Below, one piece after another: positions 31,736 through 40,808 of a stretch of DNA of 64,000 bases. A model generated the notes under the pieces. That model saw nothing but the letters and a program-made list of their open reading frames with translations. It was not told the origin of the DNA and made no database searches. This DNA comes from Microbacteriaceae bacterium (GTDB taxonomy: Bacteria > Actinomycetota > Actinomycetes > Actinomycetales > Microbacteriaceae): positions 155,038 through 219,037 of the forward strand of contig JAIYCT010000002.1 in NCBI GenBank assembly GCA_027487865.1, in the 5' to 3' direction. The translations under genes and the position numbers were made by a program. Position 1 is the stretch's first letter, and the number at the start of each line of letters is the position of its first letter.

Positions 31736-32509
31736 TTAGTCCTTGAACTCTGACTTAGCGAAGCTTGAGTCTTCCTCAGTGCTCTTGATGCGAGCGATGG
31801 TGAAGATCACTAGGCCGAATAGACACTTAGCCAAGATGTCAGCCACGGTGTAGCCAACCTCGCGTAGTACGAATCCACCCTCGTCGAAACCAGTTGCGTT
31901 CATGTTTGCGATGAAAGCTAGTGGGTAAACACCCCAGGTTGCGAGAAGAAGCAAACGTAGTTCCTTGATCTTGCGCTGAACAGCAGCGGACTGCTTGTCT
32001 AGGGACTTGCCTAGCTCAACGAACAGTACGTACAAGATGTATAGGAATGGGATGGTCGATAGTAGACCCCAGACCGAAGGCGCGATGCCTGCGATGTTTA
32101 GGCCTGCGTCTCCTGGGTAACCAAGAGCGATCATCAGTGCAGCAGCAGGTACTAGACGAACTAGTAGCGAGCTCTGGACCGCGCGGGCTAGGCCGAGAAC
32201 TGCAATGGTCTCAACCAATAGCAGTGGAACGGTTAGGAACCAGTCCACGTAGCGGTAGCCCACGTTGTAGACAGCGCCTTCAATGGCGTCTGGTCCAAAA
32301 GCGTGCTCGAAGCTCTCGAACATTCTGAAGTAGTGGTAAGCAGCGATACCGGTTACGGTTGCCGAAACCATTACTGCCATGCGGTAACGAGGTAGTACGC
32401 GGTCCTTTGCCATCACCAAGAAGATGGTGGTGAAAAGCATCGCTGCAATACCCAAAGAGAGCATGTTGAATACGATGTTGTATCCGCCCTCGGAGATCAT
32501 TGATTCCAT
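31736..32509 (-). CDS. actR: Actinorhodopsin (light-driven proton pump)
   Basis: The 257-residue seven-helix retinal protein has the proton-pump triad in the R-Y-V-D-W-F-L-T-V-P-L-L-L-V-E segment: acceptor Asp89, Thr93 and donor Glu100, with the retinal-binding Lys228 in D-I-L-A-K-C-L-F-G. His59 can pair with Asp89. Leu97 sits at the spectral tuning position and predicts green absorption. Gly148 (V-W-G-L-L-S-T-I-P-F) aligns with the glycine that opens the carotenoid antenna window in xanthorhodopsin, so antenna binding is possible; this alignment is from memory. AAAGGA about eight bases before the ATG supports the start. First gene of a two-gene operon with the small membrane peptide. Confidence 0.96.
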   Translation of the reverse strand: MESMISEGGYNIVFNMLSLGIAAMLFTTIFLVMAKDRVLPRYRMAVMVSATVTGIAAYHYFRMFESFEHAFGPDAIEGAVYNVGYRYVDWFLTVPLLLVETIAVLGLARAVQSSLLVRLVPAAALMIALGYPGDAGLNIAGIAPSVWGLLSTIPFLYILYVLFVELGKSLDKQSAAVQRKIKELRLLLLATWGVYPLAFIANMNATGFDEGGFVLREVGYTVADILAKCLFGLVIFTIARIKSTEEDSSFAKSEFKD

Positions 32510-32510
32510 T

Positions 32511-32526
32511 TCGAAAGTCCTTTCGA
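32511..32526. promoter_or_regulatory. Palindrome covering the actinorhodopsin ribosome-binding site
   Basis: TCGAAAGtcCTTTCGA is a perfect inverted repeat with seven-base arms and two central bases. It lies immediately before the rhodopsin ATG and contains the Shine-Dalgarno AAAGGA. It could fold to hide the ribosome site or bind a regulator; neither is shown. Confidence 0.5.
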
Positions 32527-32538
32527 TGACTTTTTAAT

Positions 32539-32567
32539 TAGATACAAGTCAGAAGTCCACTCGTCGA
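32539..32567 (-). promoter_or_regulatory. Candidate actinorhodopsin promoter
   Basis: On the minus strand TCGACG (32562-32567) and TATCTA (32539-32544) are separated by 17 bases. Transcription would begin near 32532, giving a leader of about 23 bases that includes the ribosome-site palindrome. Confidence 0.4.
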
Positions 32568-32668
32568 GCTTTGTTGGCTCAGGCGAATCGGCTACATTGC
32601 TCGACTCACAGCGATTTAACAGCATGATGCGAGTTGCTTAACCGCTAAAAAGGTAACGTTTTGGTAAC

Positions 32669-35600
32669 TTGTTGATTCAGCCTACCTCTTTACCGTTTGG
32701 TAATCTCAATCTGAACGAAGGGGTTGATGGCAAATTGCAGGAATCCGCATCAACTCTCAAGCTCAGTTATCCTAGGGATCTGCCGGTCTCCCTGCTTCGA
32801 GAAGAGATCCTCGAAGCGATTCAAAACCACCAGGTTGTAGTTATCGCCGGTGCCACCGGTTCGGGTAAGACCACACAGATTCCAAAGATGTGCTTAGAGC
32901 TTGGTCGCACATCCATCGCACACACCCAACCCCGTCGTATCGCAGCCCGTTCGGTGGCCGAACGAATTGCAGAGGAGCTCAAAGTTGAGCTTGGTCAAGA
33001 GGTTGGCTACCAGGTCCGCTTCACTGACACATCGTCGAAGAAGACCCTGGTCAAGGTAATGACCGACGGCATCTTGCTCAACGCAATGCAGAACGATCGA
33101 AACCTGAATCAATACGACACCATAATCATCGACGAGGCTCACGAGCGCAGCCTGAACATCGACTTCCTACTCGGTTATCTAAAGCAGCTACTCCCAAAGC
33201 GCAAAGACCTCAAGGTGATCATCACCTCGGCAACTATTGACCCGCAGTCCTTTAGCCGACACTTTGATGATGCTCCAATCATCGAGGTCAGTGGCCGCAC
33301 CTTCCCGATCGAGATTCGCTACCGTCCGGTGGTTTCTGAAAAACAGGGGGAGTCTGACCCAGATGCTGAGACCACAGCTAACGACTACATCGATGGCGTG
33401 GTCTCAGCACTCAAGGAGCTGGAGCGCGAAGAGGCTGGCGATGTCTTGGTCTTTCTCTCTGGAGAGTCAGAGATTCGCGATGCTCAGGACGCGATTGTTG
33501 GAGCTGCAACCGCGGGCCAACTAACCAAGCGCATCGAGGTGCTGCCGCTTTATGGACGACTTAGCTCCGCCGAACAGCACCGAGTCTTTGAGCCTTCAAA
33601 GTCAGCAGGCATTCAGCAGCGCGTGATTCTCGCGACGAACGTGGCCGAGACTTCGTTGACCATTCCAAACATCAAGTATGTGATCGATGCTGGAACTGCT
33701 CGCATCTCCAGATACAGCACCAGGCTCAAAGTTCAGCGCTTGCCGATTGAGGCGATTAGCCAGGCCAGTGCTAACCAGCGCGCAGGTCGTGCCGGTAGAA
33801 CCTCACCTGGAACCGTGATACGTCTCTACTCTCAAGAGGATTTCAATTCCAGACCAGAGTTCACCGATCCAGAAATCCTGCGCACGAACCTAGCCTCTGT
33901 AATCCTGCAGGCTGCCAACCTAGGACTTGGTGAACTGGGGAAGTTCCCGTTCCTGCAGGCCCCAGACAATAAAGGGGTCAAAGACGGCAACAACCTGTTG
34001 ATTGAACTCGGGGCACTCGCCCAGGATCAGCAGGGGCAGCTTGTTCTCACTGGGTTGGGCAAGCAGTTGGCTCGACTGCCGATTGAACCGAGATTCGCTC
34101 GAATGCTTTTGGAGTCAGCCAAGAACAATGTCACCCGTGAGGTGATGGTTATTGTTGCGGGACTCACCATTCAGGACCCAAGAGAGCGTCCTATTGAAAA
34201 GCGTGAGAAAGCAGACCTGCTGCACGCTCGCTTCACAGACCCAACCTCAGACTTCCTAACCCTGGTCAATCTCTGGAATCACCTTGAAGGGCAACAGGGC
34301 AAGCTCTCCTCGAGCGCCTTTAGAAAGCTATGTAAGGCGGAGCACCTAAACTTCCTGCGCATTCGAGAGTGGCAGGACCTTGTCAAGCAGCTCAAGCTGG
34401 TCACTAAGCCGCTGGGCTTGGATTATGGACCAGCACGGGTAAACCCCGATGCAATACACAAGTCGGTACTAGCTGGTCTATTGAGCCAGCTGGGGCTGTT
34501 GCAGGACCAAAAGCAAAAGTTCGTAAACGGTAAGCCGGTAAAGCAAAGGACTTCTCGAGAGTACTTAGGTTCTAACGGCAGAAAGTTTGTCTTGTTCCCA
34601 GGGTCGGCGCTCGCCAAAAAGCCTCCCGAGGCTTTGATGTCTGCGGAACTTGTTGAAACCAGCAGGCTCTTTGCTCGCATGAATGCGGCGGTTGATCCGG
34701 CCTGGGCTGCAGAGATTGCCGGGGAGCTATGCAAGCGCCAGATTTCTGATCCGCACTGGGAAAAGAAGATGGGCGCTGCCATTGCACTTGAGAAGGTCAC
34801 ACTATTTGGCCTGGTAATCATCTCGGGTCAAAAGGTGCAGTACTCGCGCATTGACCCAATGCATGCCAGAGAGCTGTTTATCCGTCATGCGCTGGTTGAT
34901 GGCGAGTGGGATTCCAAGCAGAGCTTTGAGCGAGAGAACCGCAAACTCTTGGCAGAGCTTGAAGCAGAGGCTGAGCGAGCTAGAAAGCCAGAGCTAATTC
35001 CAGATGAGCAGGACCAATACCGCTTTTTCAATAACCGCATTCCTCTAGATGTTTTATCAACACGTTCGTTTGAGGGTTGGTGGCGAAAGATACGTGAAGA
35101 GAAGCCCAGCCTTTTGACCATGACCCGAGAAAACCTCAAAGAGGTCGCTCTGGTAGCGCCGGATGAGACTGAATTTCCGTCAAGCTGGATTACCCATGGG
35201 CATCAGTTCGATCTGCAGTATCGATTTGCTCCAGGTGATCTAGAAGACGGTGTGACAATCAGCATTCCGGTTGAGGTTTTGCCGAGCTTGGATTCCACGG
35301 AATTTGACTGGCTGGTCCCAGGTCTTCGATTGGAACTAGTCACCGAGATGATTCGAGCGCTACCAAAATCCATTCGTAAGTCGGTGGTCCCGGCGGCAGA
35401 TTGGGCTAAGAAGATCTTGATTGAGCTGCACCCAACAGGCGCTCTGACCGAAACCATGGCCCAGACAATTCAAACTATGGCTGGCGTCAAGGTGTTGGCA
35501 TCGGACTTCGACCTGAGCAAGCTTTCAGACGGACTCAAGATGACCTACCGAGTTGTAGATCAAAAGGGTAAGGCCGTTGCAACTTCGACAGACCTAGTTG

Positions 35601-36538
35601 AACTTCAAAGCAAGTTCAAATCCGAGGGACAGCGCGCTGTCGCCCAAGTTGCCACTCGACTACATAAAGACCTAGAGCGACAAGGGTTGAAGTCTTGGGA
35701 CTTTGATCAGCTAACCGAGTTGGTTGAAACAGTAAGTGGCAATAGCAGTATCAAGGCTTACCCAGCGCTTGTGCTAAAAGGCAAGTCGGTGGACATCGAG
35801 GTGCTGGCAACCGAGGTAGATCGGCTTGCAAGACACCCCAGAGCTGTGGCTGAACTGGTCAGAATGGCAATCCCAACCCCCGCCAAATACATCGAGTCTC
35901 ACCTCAAGCAGCAGGAGAAACTTGCACTCGCTTCCCTGCCTTACCAAGGCATTGGTGCATTTGTTGATGATGTAATCGCAGCCCTGGCTATTGAGGAAAT
36001 CCAAAAAGTTAGGGCTGACGGCCTTATCTTTGCTCGCAAACAATTTGAGCTAATCCGCGACAGCGTCCAGGCAAAAGTCTTGGAGTTTTGCTTTGAGATT
36101 GTTGCGCTAGCCAGTGATATATCTGATGCTGCTCGAGCGGCCAATAAAGCCATTTCATCGGCTAGTGCGATGGACTTCCTAAACGAACTCAGCGACGAGA
36201 AGGCACACATTGCCCAGCTCTTGTCAAAGAACTTCATTTCCGCTACACCGCTGGAAAGACTCAAGCGCTTGCCGGTTTACCTCAAAGCCATCACCATTCG
36301 GGTTACCAAGATGCAGGAGAGTCCGCTCAAGGATCGCGCTGCTCAGGTTGAGTTAGTCCAAGCAATGCAGGTGTTCGCCAATGCCGGGGGAGAGTTGCCG
36401 CTGCCGGCTTCCGCCGCAACGAATTTGGTGCGAGCAAGGTGGTTGCTCGAAGAATTGCGGGTGAGCCTGTTTGCTCAAACTCTGGGAACTAAAGATCCGG
36501 TTTCACTGCAGCGAATCAAGAAGGCTCTCGAGAGCTAG
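32669..36538 (+). CDS. hrpA: DEAH-box ATP-dependent RNA helicase HrpA
   Basis: The 1,289-residue protein has the full HrpA length. Helicase motifs are in order: Walker A G-A-T-G-S-G-K-T-T-Q, I-I-D-E-A-H-E-R, S-A-T, V-F-L-S-G-E-S-E-I, A-T-N-V-A-E-T-S-L-T-I and Q-R-A-G-R-A-G-R, followed by HA2/OB and the large C-terminal DUF3418 domain. In other bacteria HrpA processes mRNA and resolves stalled or collided ribosomes. The start is uncertain: the given TTG has no good ribosome site, there is no ATG in the first hundred codons, and another TTG about 25 codons later (K-L-Q-E) lies behind GAAGGGG. It converges with the ABC-F gene, stops overlapping. Confidence 0.93.
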   Translation: MLIQPTSLPFGNLNLNEGVDGKLQESASTLKLSYPRDLPVSLLREEILEAIQNHQVVVIAGATGSGKTTQIPKMCLELGRTSIAHTQPRRIAARSVAERIAEELKVELGQEVGYQVRFTDTSSKKTLVKVMTDGILLNAMQNDRNLNQYDTIIIDEAHERSLNIDFLLGYLKQLLPKRKDLKVIITSATIDPQSFSRHFDDAPIIEVSGRTFPIEIRYRPVVSEKQGESDPDAETTANDYIDGVVSALKELEREEAGDVLVFLSGESEIRDAQDAIVGAATAGQLTKRIEVLPLYGRLSSAEQHRVFEPSKSAGIQQRVILATNVAETSLTIPNIKYVIDAGTARISRYSTRLKVQRLPIEAISQASANQRAGRAGRTSPGTVIRLYSQEDFNSRPEFTDPEILRTNLASVILQAANLGLGELGKFPFLQAPDNKGVKDGNNLLIELGALAQDQQGQLVLTGLGKQLARLPIEPRFARMLLESAKNNVTREVMVIVAGLTIQDPRERPIEKREKADLLHARFTDPTSDFLTLVNLWNHLEGQQGKLSSSAFRKLCKAEHLNFLRIREWQDLVKQLKLVTKPLGLDYGPARVNPDAIHKSVLAGLLSQLGLLQDQKQKFVNGKPVKQRTSREYLGSNGRKFVLFPGSALAKKPPEALMSAELVETSRLFARMNAAVDPAWAAEIAGELCKRQISDPHWEKKMGAAIALEKVTLFGLVIISGQKVQYSRIDPMHARELFIRHALVDGEWDSKQSFERENRKLLAELEAEAERARKPELIPDEQDQYRFFNNRIPLDVLSTRSFEGWWRKIREEKPSLLTMTRENLKEVALVAPDETEFPSSWITHGHQFDLQYRFAPGDLEDGVTISIPVEVLPSLDSTEFDWLVPGLRLELVTEMIRALPKSIRKSVVPAADWAKKILIELHPTGALTETMAQTIQTMAGVKVLASDFDLSKLSDGLKMTYRVVDQKGKAVATSTDLVELQSKFKSEGQRAVAQVATRLHKDLERQGLKSWDFDQLTELVETVSGNSSIKAYPALVLKGKSVDIEVLATEVDRLARHPRAVAELVRMAIPTPAKYIESHLKQQEKLALASLPYQGIGAFVDDVIAALAIEEIQKVRADGLIFARKQFELIRDSVQAKVLEFCFEIVALASDISDAARAANKAISSASAMDFLNELSDEKAHIAQLLSKNFISATPLERLKRLPVYLKAITIRVTKMQESPLKDRAAQVELVQAMQVFANAGGELPLPASAATNLVRARWLLEELRVSLFAQTLGTKDPVSLQRIKKALES

Positions 36539-38133
36539 CTCAGCGAAATCAGATCCGCGTAACCCTGGTTCCAGTGGTCCTCAACGCCATCCGGCAGAAT
36601 CAAAACTCGCTCTGGGTTTAGCGCTTGCACCGCACCCACATCGTGGCTAACCAAAACCACTGCTCCCGTGAAGGAAGCTAGCGCCCGCAGGATTTCCTCG
36701 CGGCTAGCCGGGTCTAGGTTGTTGGTTGGCTCATCAAGTAGCAAAACGTTTGCACTTGAAACAACTAGTGCGGCCAATGCCAGCCTGGTCTTCTCGCCAC
36801 CGGATAGCACACCTGCCAGTTTGGAAACATCGTCACCCGAGAATAGGAACGAACCCAATACTTTGCGGCAGTCGGTGTCATTTAGCTGTGGTGCTGAGGA
36901 CTGCATGTTTTGCAGCACGGTTTTGGTGACATCCAGGGTCTCGTGCTCCTGAGCGAAGTAGCCGACCTTCAGACCGTGGCCCGGTTCGATCTGTCCGGTG
37001 TCGGGTTTATCCACTCCGGCGAGCATGCGCAGCAGCGTGGTCTTGCCGGCACCGTTTAGTCCGATGACCACTACCTTGCTGCCACGGTCAATTGCTAGGT
37101 CAACCGCGGTGAAGATCTCCAGCGAGCCATAGCTCTTGGAGAGATTCGATGCCATTAGCGGGGTCTTGCCACATGGAGCCGGTTCTGGGAACTTGATCTT
37201 GGCAACCCGGTCTTGTTCGCGAACCGCATCGAGTCCACTGAGGAGCTTCTCTGCTCGGCGCTGCATTTGGTGAGCAGCAGCAGCCTTGGTTGCCTTGGCA
37301 CCAAACTTGGCAGCCTGCAGAGTCAAAACGGCAGCCTTCTTCTCGGCTCCCGAGCGCTCGCGCTTGCGACGTTCCTCGTCAGCCTCGCGCTGCTTTAGGT
37401 AGTTCTTCCAACCCATGTTGTAGATGTCGATTACCTGGCGGTTGGCATCTAGATAAAAGACTCGGTTTACGGTTTCTTCAACTAGGTCAACATCGTGACT
37501 AATCACAATCAAGCCACCGGCGTAGTTCTTTAGAAAGTTTCTAAGCCAAACCACACGGTCGGCATCAAGGTGGTTAGTTGGCTCATCCAGCAACATTGTT
37601 TCCGCGTTCGAGAACAAGATTCGGGCAAGTTCGATTCTTCTGCGCTGGCCACCGGAGAGAGTTCCAAGTTCTTGGTGCAAAGTCTGTTCGCTAATACCGA
37701 GGTTCGATGCAATCGAAGATGCCTCGGCTTCCGCGGCATAGCCACCGGCGGCATTGAACTCTTCTTCAGCTCGGGCATATTTCCTCATGGCCGCATCGTG
37801 AATCTTTTGATCGGTGCTTGCCATATCCATGGTTGCCTTGAGCATGCGCGCTGAGATATCTCCAAGCCCACGGGCATTGAGAATTCTGGTTCGCACCAAT
37901 TCTTTTGGATCGCCAGATCTTGGGTCCTGGGGTAGGTAACCAATTTGACCGTGCACGGAAACTGTTCCGAGAGTTGGCTGGCCATCCCCGGAGAGAATCT
38001 TGGTGAGGGTGGTTTTACCGGCGCCGTTGCGACCGACAAGGCCGACCTTGTCACCCTTTTGGATGCGGAAATTCACGCCGGACATCAAAGTCCTGGCACC
38101 AATTTGAATTTCGAGGTCTTGAACCGCTATCAA
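36535..38133 (-). CDS. ABC-F family ATPase (translation factor type)
   Basis: The 532-residue protein has two ABC ATPase domains with no membrane part. Walker A motifs are G-R-N-G-A-G-K-T-T and G-L-N-G-A-G-K-T-T, signature motifs are L-S-G-G-Q and L-S-G-G-E, and Walker B motifs are M-L-L-D-E-P-T-N and L-L-L-D-E-P-T-N. Between them is the long charged linker (Q-R-E-A-D-E-E-R-R-K-R-E) that ABC-F proteins insert near the ribosomal P site. The family covers translation factors and antibiotic-protection proteins; the subgroup is not clear. The start appears to be TTG at 38133, with AGGAAAG upstream. It is divergent from the iron transporter operon. Confidence 0.9.
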   Translation of the reverse strand: MIAVQDLEIQIGARTLMSGVNFRIQKGDKVGLVGRNGAGKTTLTKILSGDGQPTLGTVSVHGQIGYLPQDPRSGDPKELVRTRILNARGLGDISARMLKATMDMASTDQKIHDAAMRKYARAEEEFNAAGGYAAEAEASSIASNLGISEQTLHQELGTLSGGQRRRIELARILFSNAETMLLDEPTNHLDADRVVWLRNFLKNYAGGLIVISHDVDLVEETVNRVFYLDANRQVIDIYNMGWKNYLKQREADEERRKRERSGAEKKAAVLTLQAAKFGAKATKAAAAHQMQRRAEKLLSGLDAVREQDRVAKIKFPEPAPCGKTPLMASNLSKSYGSLEIFTAVDLAIDRGSKVVVIGLNGAGKTTLLRMLAGVDKPDTGQIEPGHGLKVGYFAQEHETLDVTKTVLQNMQSSAPQLNDTDCRKVLGSFLFSGDDVSKLAGVLSGGEKTRLALAALVVSSANVLLLDEPTNNLDPASREEILRALASFTGAVVLVSHDVGAVQALNPERVLILPDGVEDHWNQGYADLISLS

Positions 38134-38219
38134 TCTAAATCTTTCCTAAGCGGCATGAATCATCAGACCGAGCAACCCAAAGTCTAATCCACTACCTCTG
38201 GCAGCGGGAATGGCTCATC

Positions 38220-38250
38220 TTGACAAACTAGTTAGGTAAACCTAACCTAT
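38220..38250 (+). promoter_or_regulatory. Promoter with IdeR/DtxR-type iron box for the iron ABC operon
   Basis: TTGACA (38220-38225) and TAACCT (38243-38248) are separated by exactly 17 bases. Overlapping the spacer and -10 element is TTAGGTAAACCTAACCTAT (38232-38250), which matches 16 of 19 positions of the DtxR/IdeR consensus. An iron-loaded repressor bound there would block RNA polymerase, so the operon should be induced in low iron. Confidence 0.85.
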
Positions 38251-38291
38251 TCACAGGAGTACTTTCGAAACTCACTTTTGATAGGAACATT

Positions 38292-39290
38292 ATGCGCTTC
38301 AACAAGCTATTTGCTTTCTCCCTAACCGCCCTTATCGCTCTAACCGGCTGCGCCGCTGAACCTCAGGCGATTGACCAGGATTCGATCGTGCTCTACGCAG
38401 GTCGCGACGAGGAATTGGTGCAGCCGCTAATCGAGAAGTTTGAGGAAGAAACCGGTATCGCGGTTGAGGTTCGATATGCCAGCAGCGCGGAACTTGCGGC
38501 ACAGCTATTAGAAGAGGGAGATAACTCTCCGGCAGATATCTTTTTTGCTCAGGATGCCGGCGCACTCGGGGCTGTCTCTAGGGCAGGACTTTTGACCAAG
38601 TTGCCACAAGAGATTTATGACCTGGTTCCAACTGCCTATTCGGCAGCCGATGGCATGTGGGTAGGCGTCTCCGGACGAGTTCGAGTTATGAACTACAACC
38701 CAAACACTGTCACCGAGCCACCAAAGTCTGTCTTCGATCTTGCAGATCCAATCTGGAAGGGCAGGGTTGCTATCGCCCCTACCAATGCATCATTCCAGGC
38801 GTTTGTAACCGCGATGCGCGTGGTTGAGGGTGACGACAAGACCCTGGCTTGGCTCACTGCCATGAAGCAAAATGCTGTCATCTTTGAGAAGAATGGTGCG
38901 ATCCTGGAGGCGGTTGAAGCCGGCCAGGTCGATCTTGGTTTGATCAACCACTACTACTGGTATGCCCTTGCTCAAGAGCAGGGCGTTGAGAACATGAAGT
39001 CAAAGATTGCCCAGTTTGAGACCAACGATGTCGGCAATCTAATCAACGCGGCAGGCATTGGCATCGTCAACGACTCCACTGCGGCAAGAAAGTTCGTTGA
39101 ATACCTGCTTTCGGAGACCGGTCAGACCTACTTTGCCGAGAGCACCAGAGAATACCCATTGATTGCAGGCGTAACGCCGGCAGATGACTTGACTCCACTG
39201 AAGGACATTCCAGCTCCGAAGGTTGACCTCAGTGACCTCGACTCTTTGGAGCGCACCCTAGAGCTGATTCGTCAAGCCGGGTTGATCTAG
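38292..39290 (+). CDS. fbpA: Iron(III) ABC transporter substrate-binding lipoprotein
   Basis: The 332-residue protein has a lipoprotein signal with lipobox L-T-G-C (Cys20). The mature protein follows the FbpA/FutA pattern: L-Y-A-G-R-D-E-E start, A-D-I-F-F-A-Q-D hinge segment, and the paired tyrosines of L-I-N-H-Y-Y-W-Y that coordinate ferric iron. It would capture Fe(III) outside the membrane for the permease and ATPase encoded next, six bases downstream. Its promoter carries an IdeR-type box, which agrees with an iron role. Confidence 0.92.
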   Translation: MRFNKLFAFSLTALIALTGCAAEPQAIDQDSIVLYAGRDEELVQPLIEKFEEETGIAVEVRYASSAELAAQLLEEGDNSPADIFFAQDAGALGAVSRAGLLTKLPQEIYDLVPTAYSAADGMWVGVSGRVRVMNYNPNTVTEPPKSVFDLADPIWKGRVAIAPTNASFQAFVTAMRVVEGDDKTLAWLTAMKQNAVIFEKNGAILEAVEAGQVDLGLINHYYWYALAQEQGVENMKSKIAQFETNDVGNLINAAGIGIVNDSTAARKFVEYLLSETGQTYFAESTREYPLIAGVTPADDLTPLKDIPAPKVDLSDLDSLERTLELIRQAGLI

Positions 39291-39296
39291 GCAAAA

Positions 39297-40808
39297 GTGC
39301 AAAAGCCTCCATTCGCAATTTCCGCGTTGGGAGTTTTTGCTGCCCTGTCAGCTTTATTGCCGCTTGGTTACCTGCTGGTTAGGTTGTTCGCCGGGTTCGA
39401 AAAAGCACTTGCGGAACTACTTCGTGCAAGGACCCTAGAGCTGTTAGCAAACACTTTGCTGCTCACGGTTTCAGTCACTATCACCGCGATGCTGCTTGGC
39501 TTTTTGCAAGCGTGGCTAACTACTCGCACTAACTTGTTCGGAGCGGCTTTTTTCGCAGTGCTCGGCACCTTGCCGCTGGCAATTCCAAGCTATGTGTTGG
39601 CATTGGCATACACCTCCGTCTTTCCGTCGTTCAACGGATTTTTTGCCTCCTGGATCACACTGTCGCTAGCCAGTGCGCCATACGTATTTCTCGCAGTTTC
39701 GGCAGCTTTGATTCGCTCGAATGTGAACCAGGAAGAGGTAGCGCGATCCCTTGGGCTCACTAGCTTTCAGGTCTTGCTTAGGGTGACTTGGCCTCAGGTT
39801 CGTTCTGCTGCGATGGCTTCGGGATTGCTGGTTGCGCTTTACACCCTGAGCGAATTTGGAGCGGTATCAATCCTTCGCTTTGATACTTTTACCAGAGCCA
39901 TCTACAACGCTTATCGCGGATCCTTTGACCGAACCGCGGCTGCAGCATTGGCTGTGGTTTTGGTGCTGCTAACCCTTATCGTGCTGTATTTCGAGAAGCG
40001 ATATCGCACCGGCTACACCCAAGTGGAGAAGCAGTCCAGGCAGCTAAAGATTCAACTGGGTCGATGGAAGTTCTTGGCTGGGGCAATGCTTTTGATTGTT
40101 GCAATTGGATCTAGCTTGGTGCCGGTAGCGGCATTGCTCTCTTGGACTTTTTCCGGTGAGGCATGGGATGTGTCAGAGATTCTCGGCGCGCTTGGGGCAT
40201 CACTGGGGATGGCTGTAAGCGCGGGACTGGTGATTGGAATCTTTGCCACTGCGATAGCGATTTGGAATGTGAGATTCCCGAGCCGTTTTGCATCAGGTGT
40301 CGAGCTCACTGTTTGGTCCTCCCATGCGCTACCTGCCCTGGTGATCGCGCTATCGCTGGTCTTCTTCGGGGCAAACCTAACCCCCGCTATCTATCAAACA
40401 GTTTGGCTATTGATCTTTGCCTATCTGATTTTGTTTTTGCCAAACGCACTCTCGGTTATCACCACTCCGATCGCTCAGGTCTCAAAGGCTCAGGAGCAGG
40501 TCGCTAGATCCCTTGGTCTTGGAAAGCTCGGAGCAATCTTCAAGCTGGTGTTACCGATGTCTCAAGCTGGAATCTGGGCTGGCATCGCGCTGGCTTCGCT
40601 TGCGGTTTTGAAAGAGCTACCGGCAACCCTGCTGCTTCGGCCAAACGGAGTTGACACCTTGGCGACAGAGCTTTGGGCTGCCACCGAGACCCTGTCATAC
40701 TCCCAGGCAGCGCCCTATGCGCTGCTGTTGATTATCATTGCGGGTGTGCCAGCCCTGGTGCTAAATGCCCAGGCCCGCAAACTGATCTCGGAGGTGAATG
40801 TCAAATGA
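39297..40808 (+). CDS. fbpB: Iron(III) ABC transporter permease
   Basis: The 503-residue protein is a duplicated permease with about twelve spans and two EAA loops (E-E-V-A-R-S-L-G-L-T and Q-E-Q-V-A-R-S-L-G-L-G), each ahead of a conserved P. This fused two-half layout is typical of FbpB/SfuB. GTG start seven bases after the binding-protein stop. Its last codons overlap the ATPase start as ATGA, so the three proteins are translationally coupled. Confidence 0.92.
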   Translation: MQKPPFAISALGVFAALSALLPLGYLLVRLFAGFEKALAELLRARTLELLANTLLLTVSVTITAMLLGFLQAWLTTRTNLFGAAFFAVLGTLPLAIPSYVLALAYTSVFPSFNGFFASWITLSLASAPYVFLAVSAALIRSNVNQEEVARSLGLTSFQVLLRVTWPQVRSAAMASGLLVALYTLSEFGAVSILRFDTFTRAIYNAYRGSFDRTAAAALAVVLVLLTLIVLYFEKRYRTGYTQVEKQSRQLKIQLGRWKFLAGAMLLIVAIGSSLVPVAALLSWTFSGEAWDVSEILGALGASLGMAVSAGLVIGIFATAIAIWNVRFPSRFASGVELTVWSSHALPALVIALSLVFFGANLTPAIYQTVWLLIFAYLILFLPNALSVITTPIAQVSKAQEQVARSLGLGKLGAIFKLVLPMSQAGIWAGIALASLAVLKELPATLLLRPNGVDTLATELWAATETLSYSQAAPYALLLIIIAGVPALVLNAQARKLISEVNVK

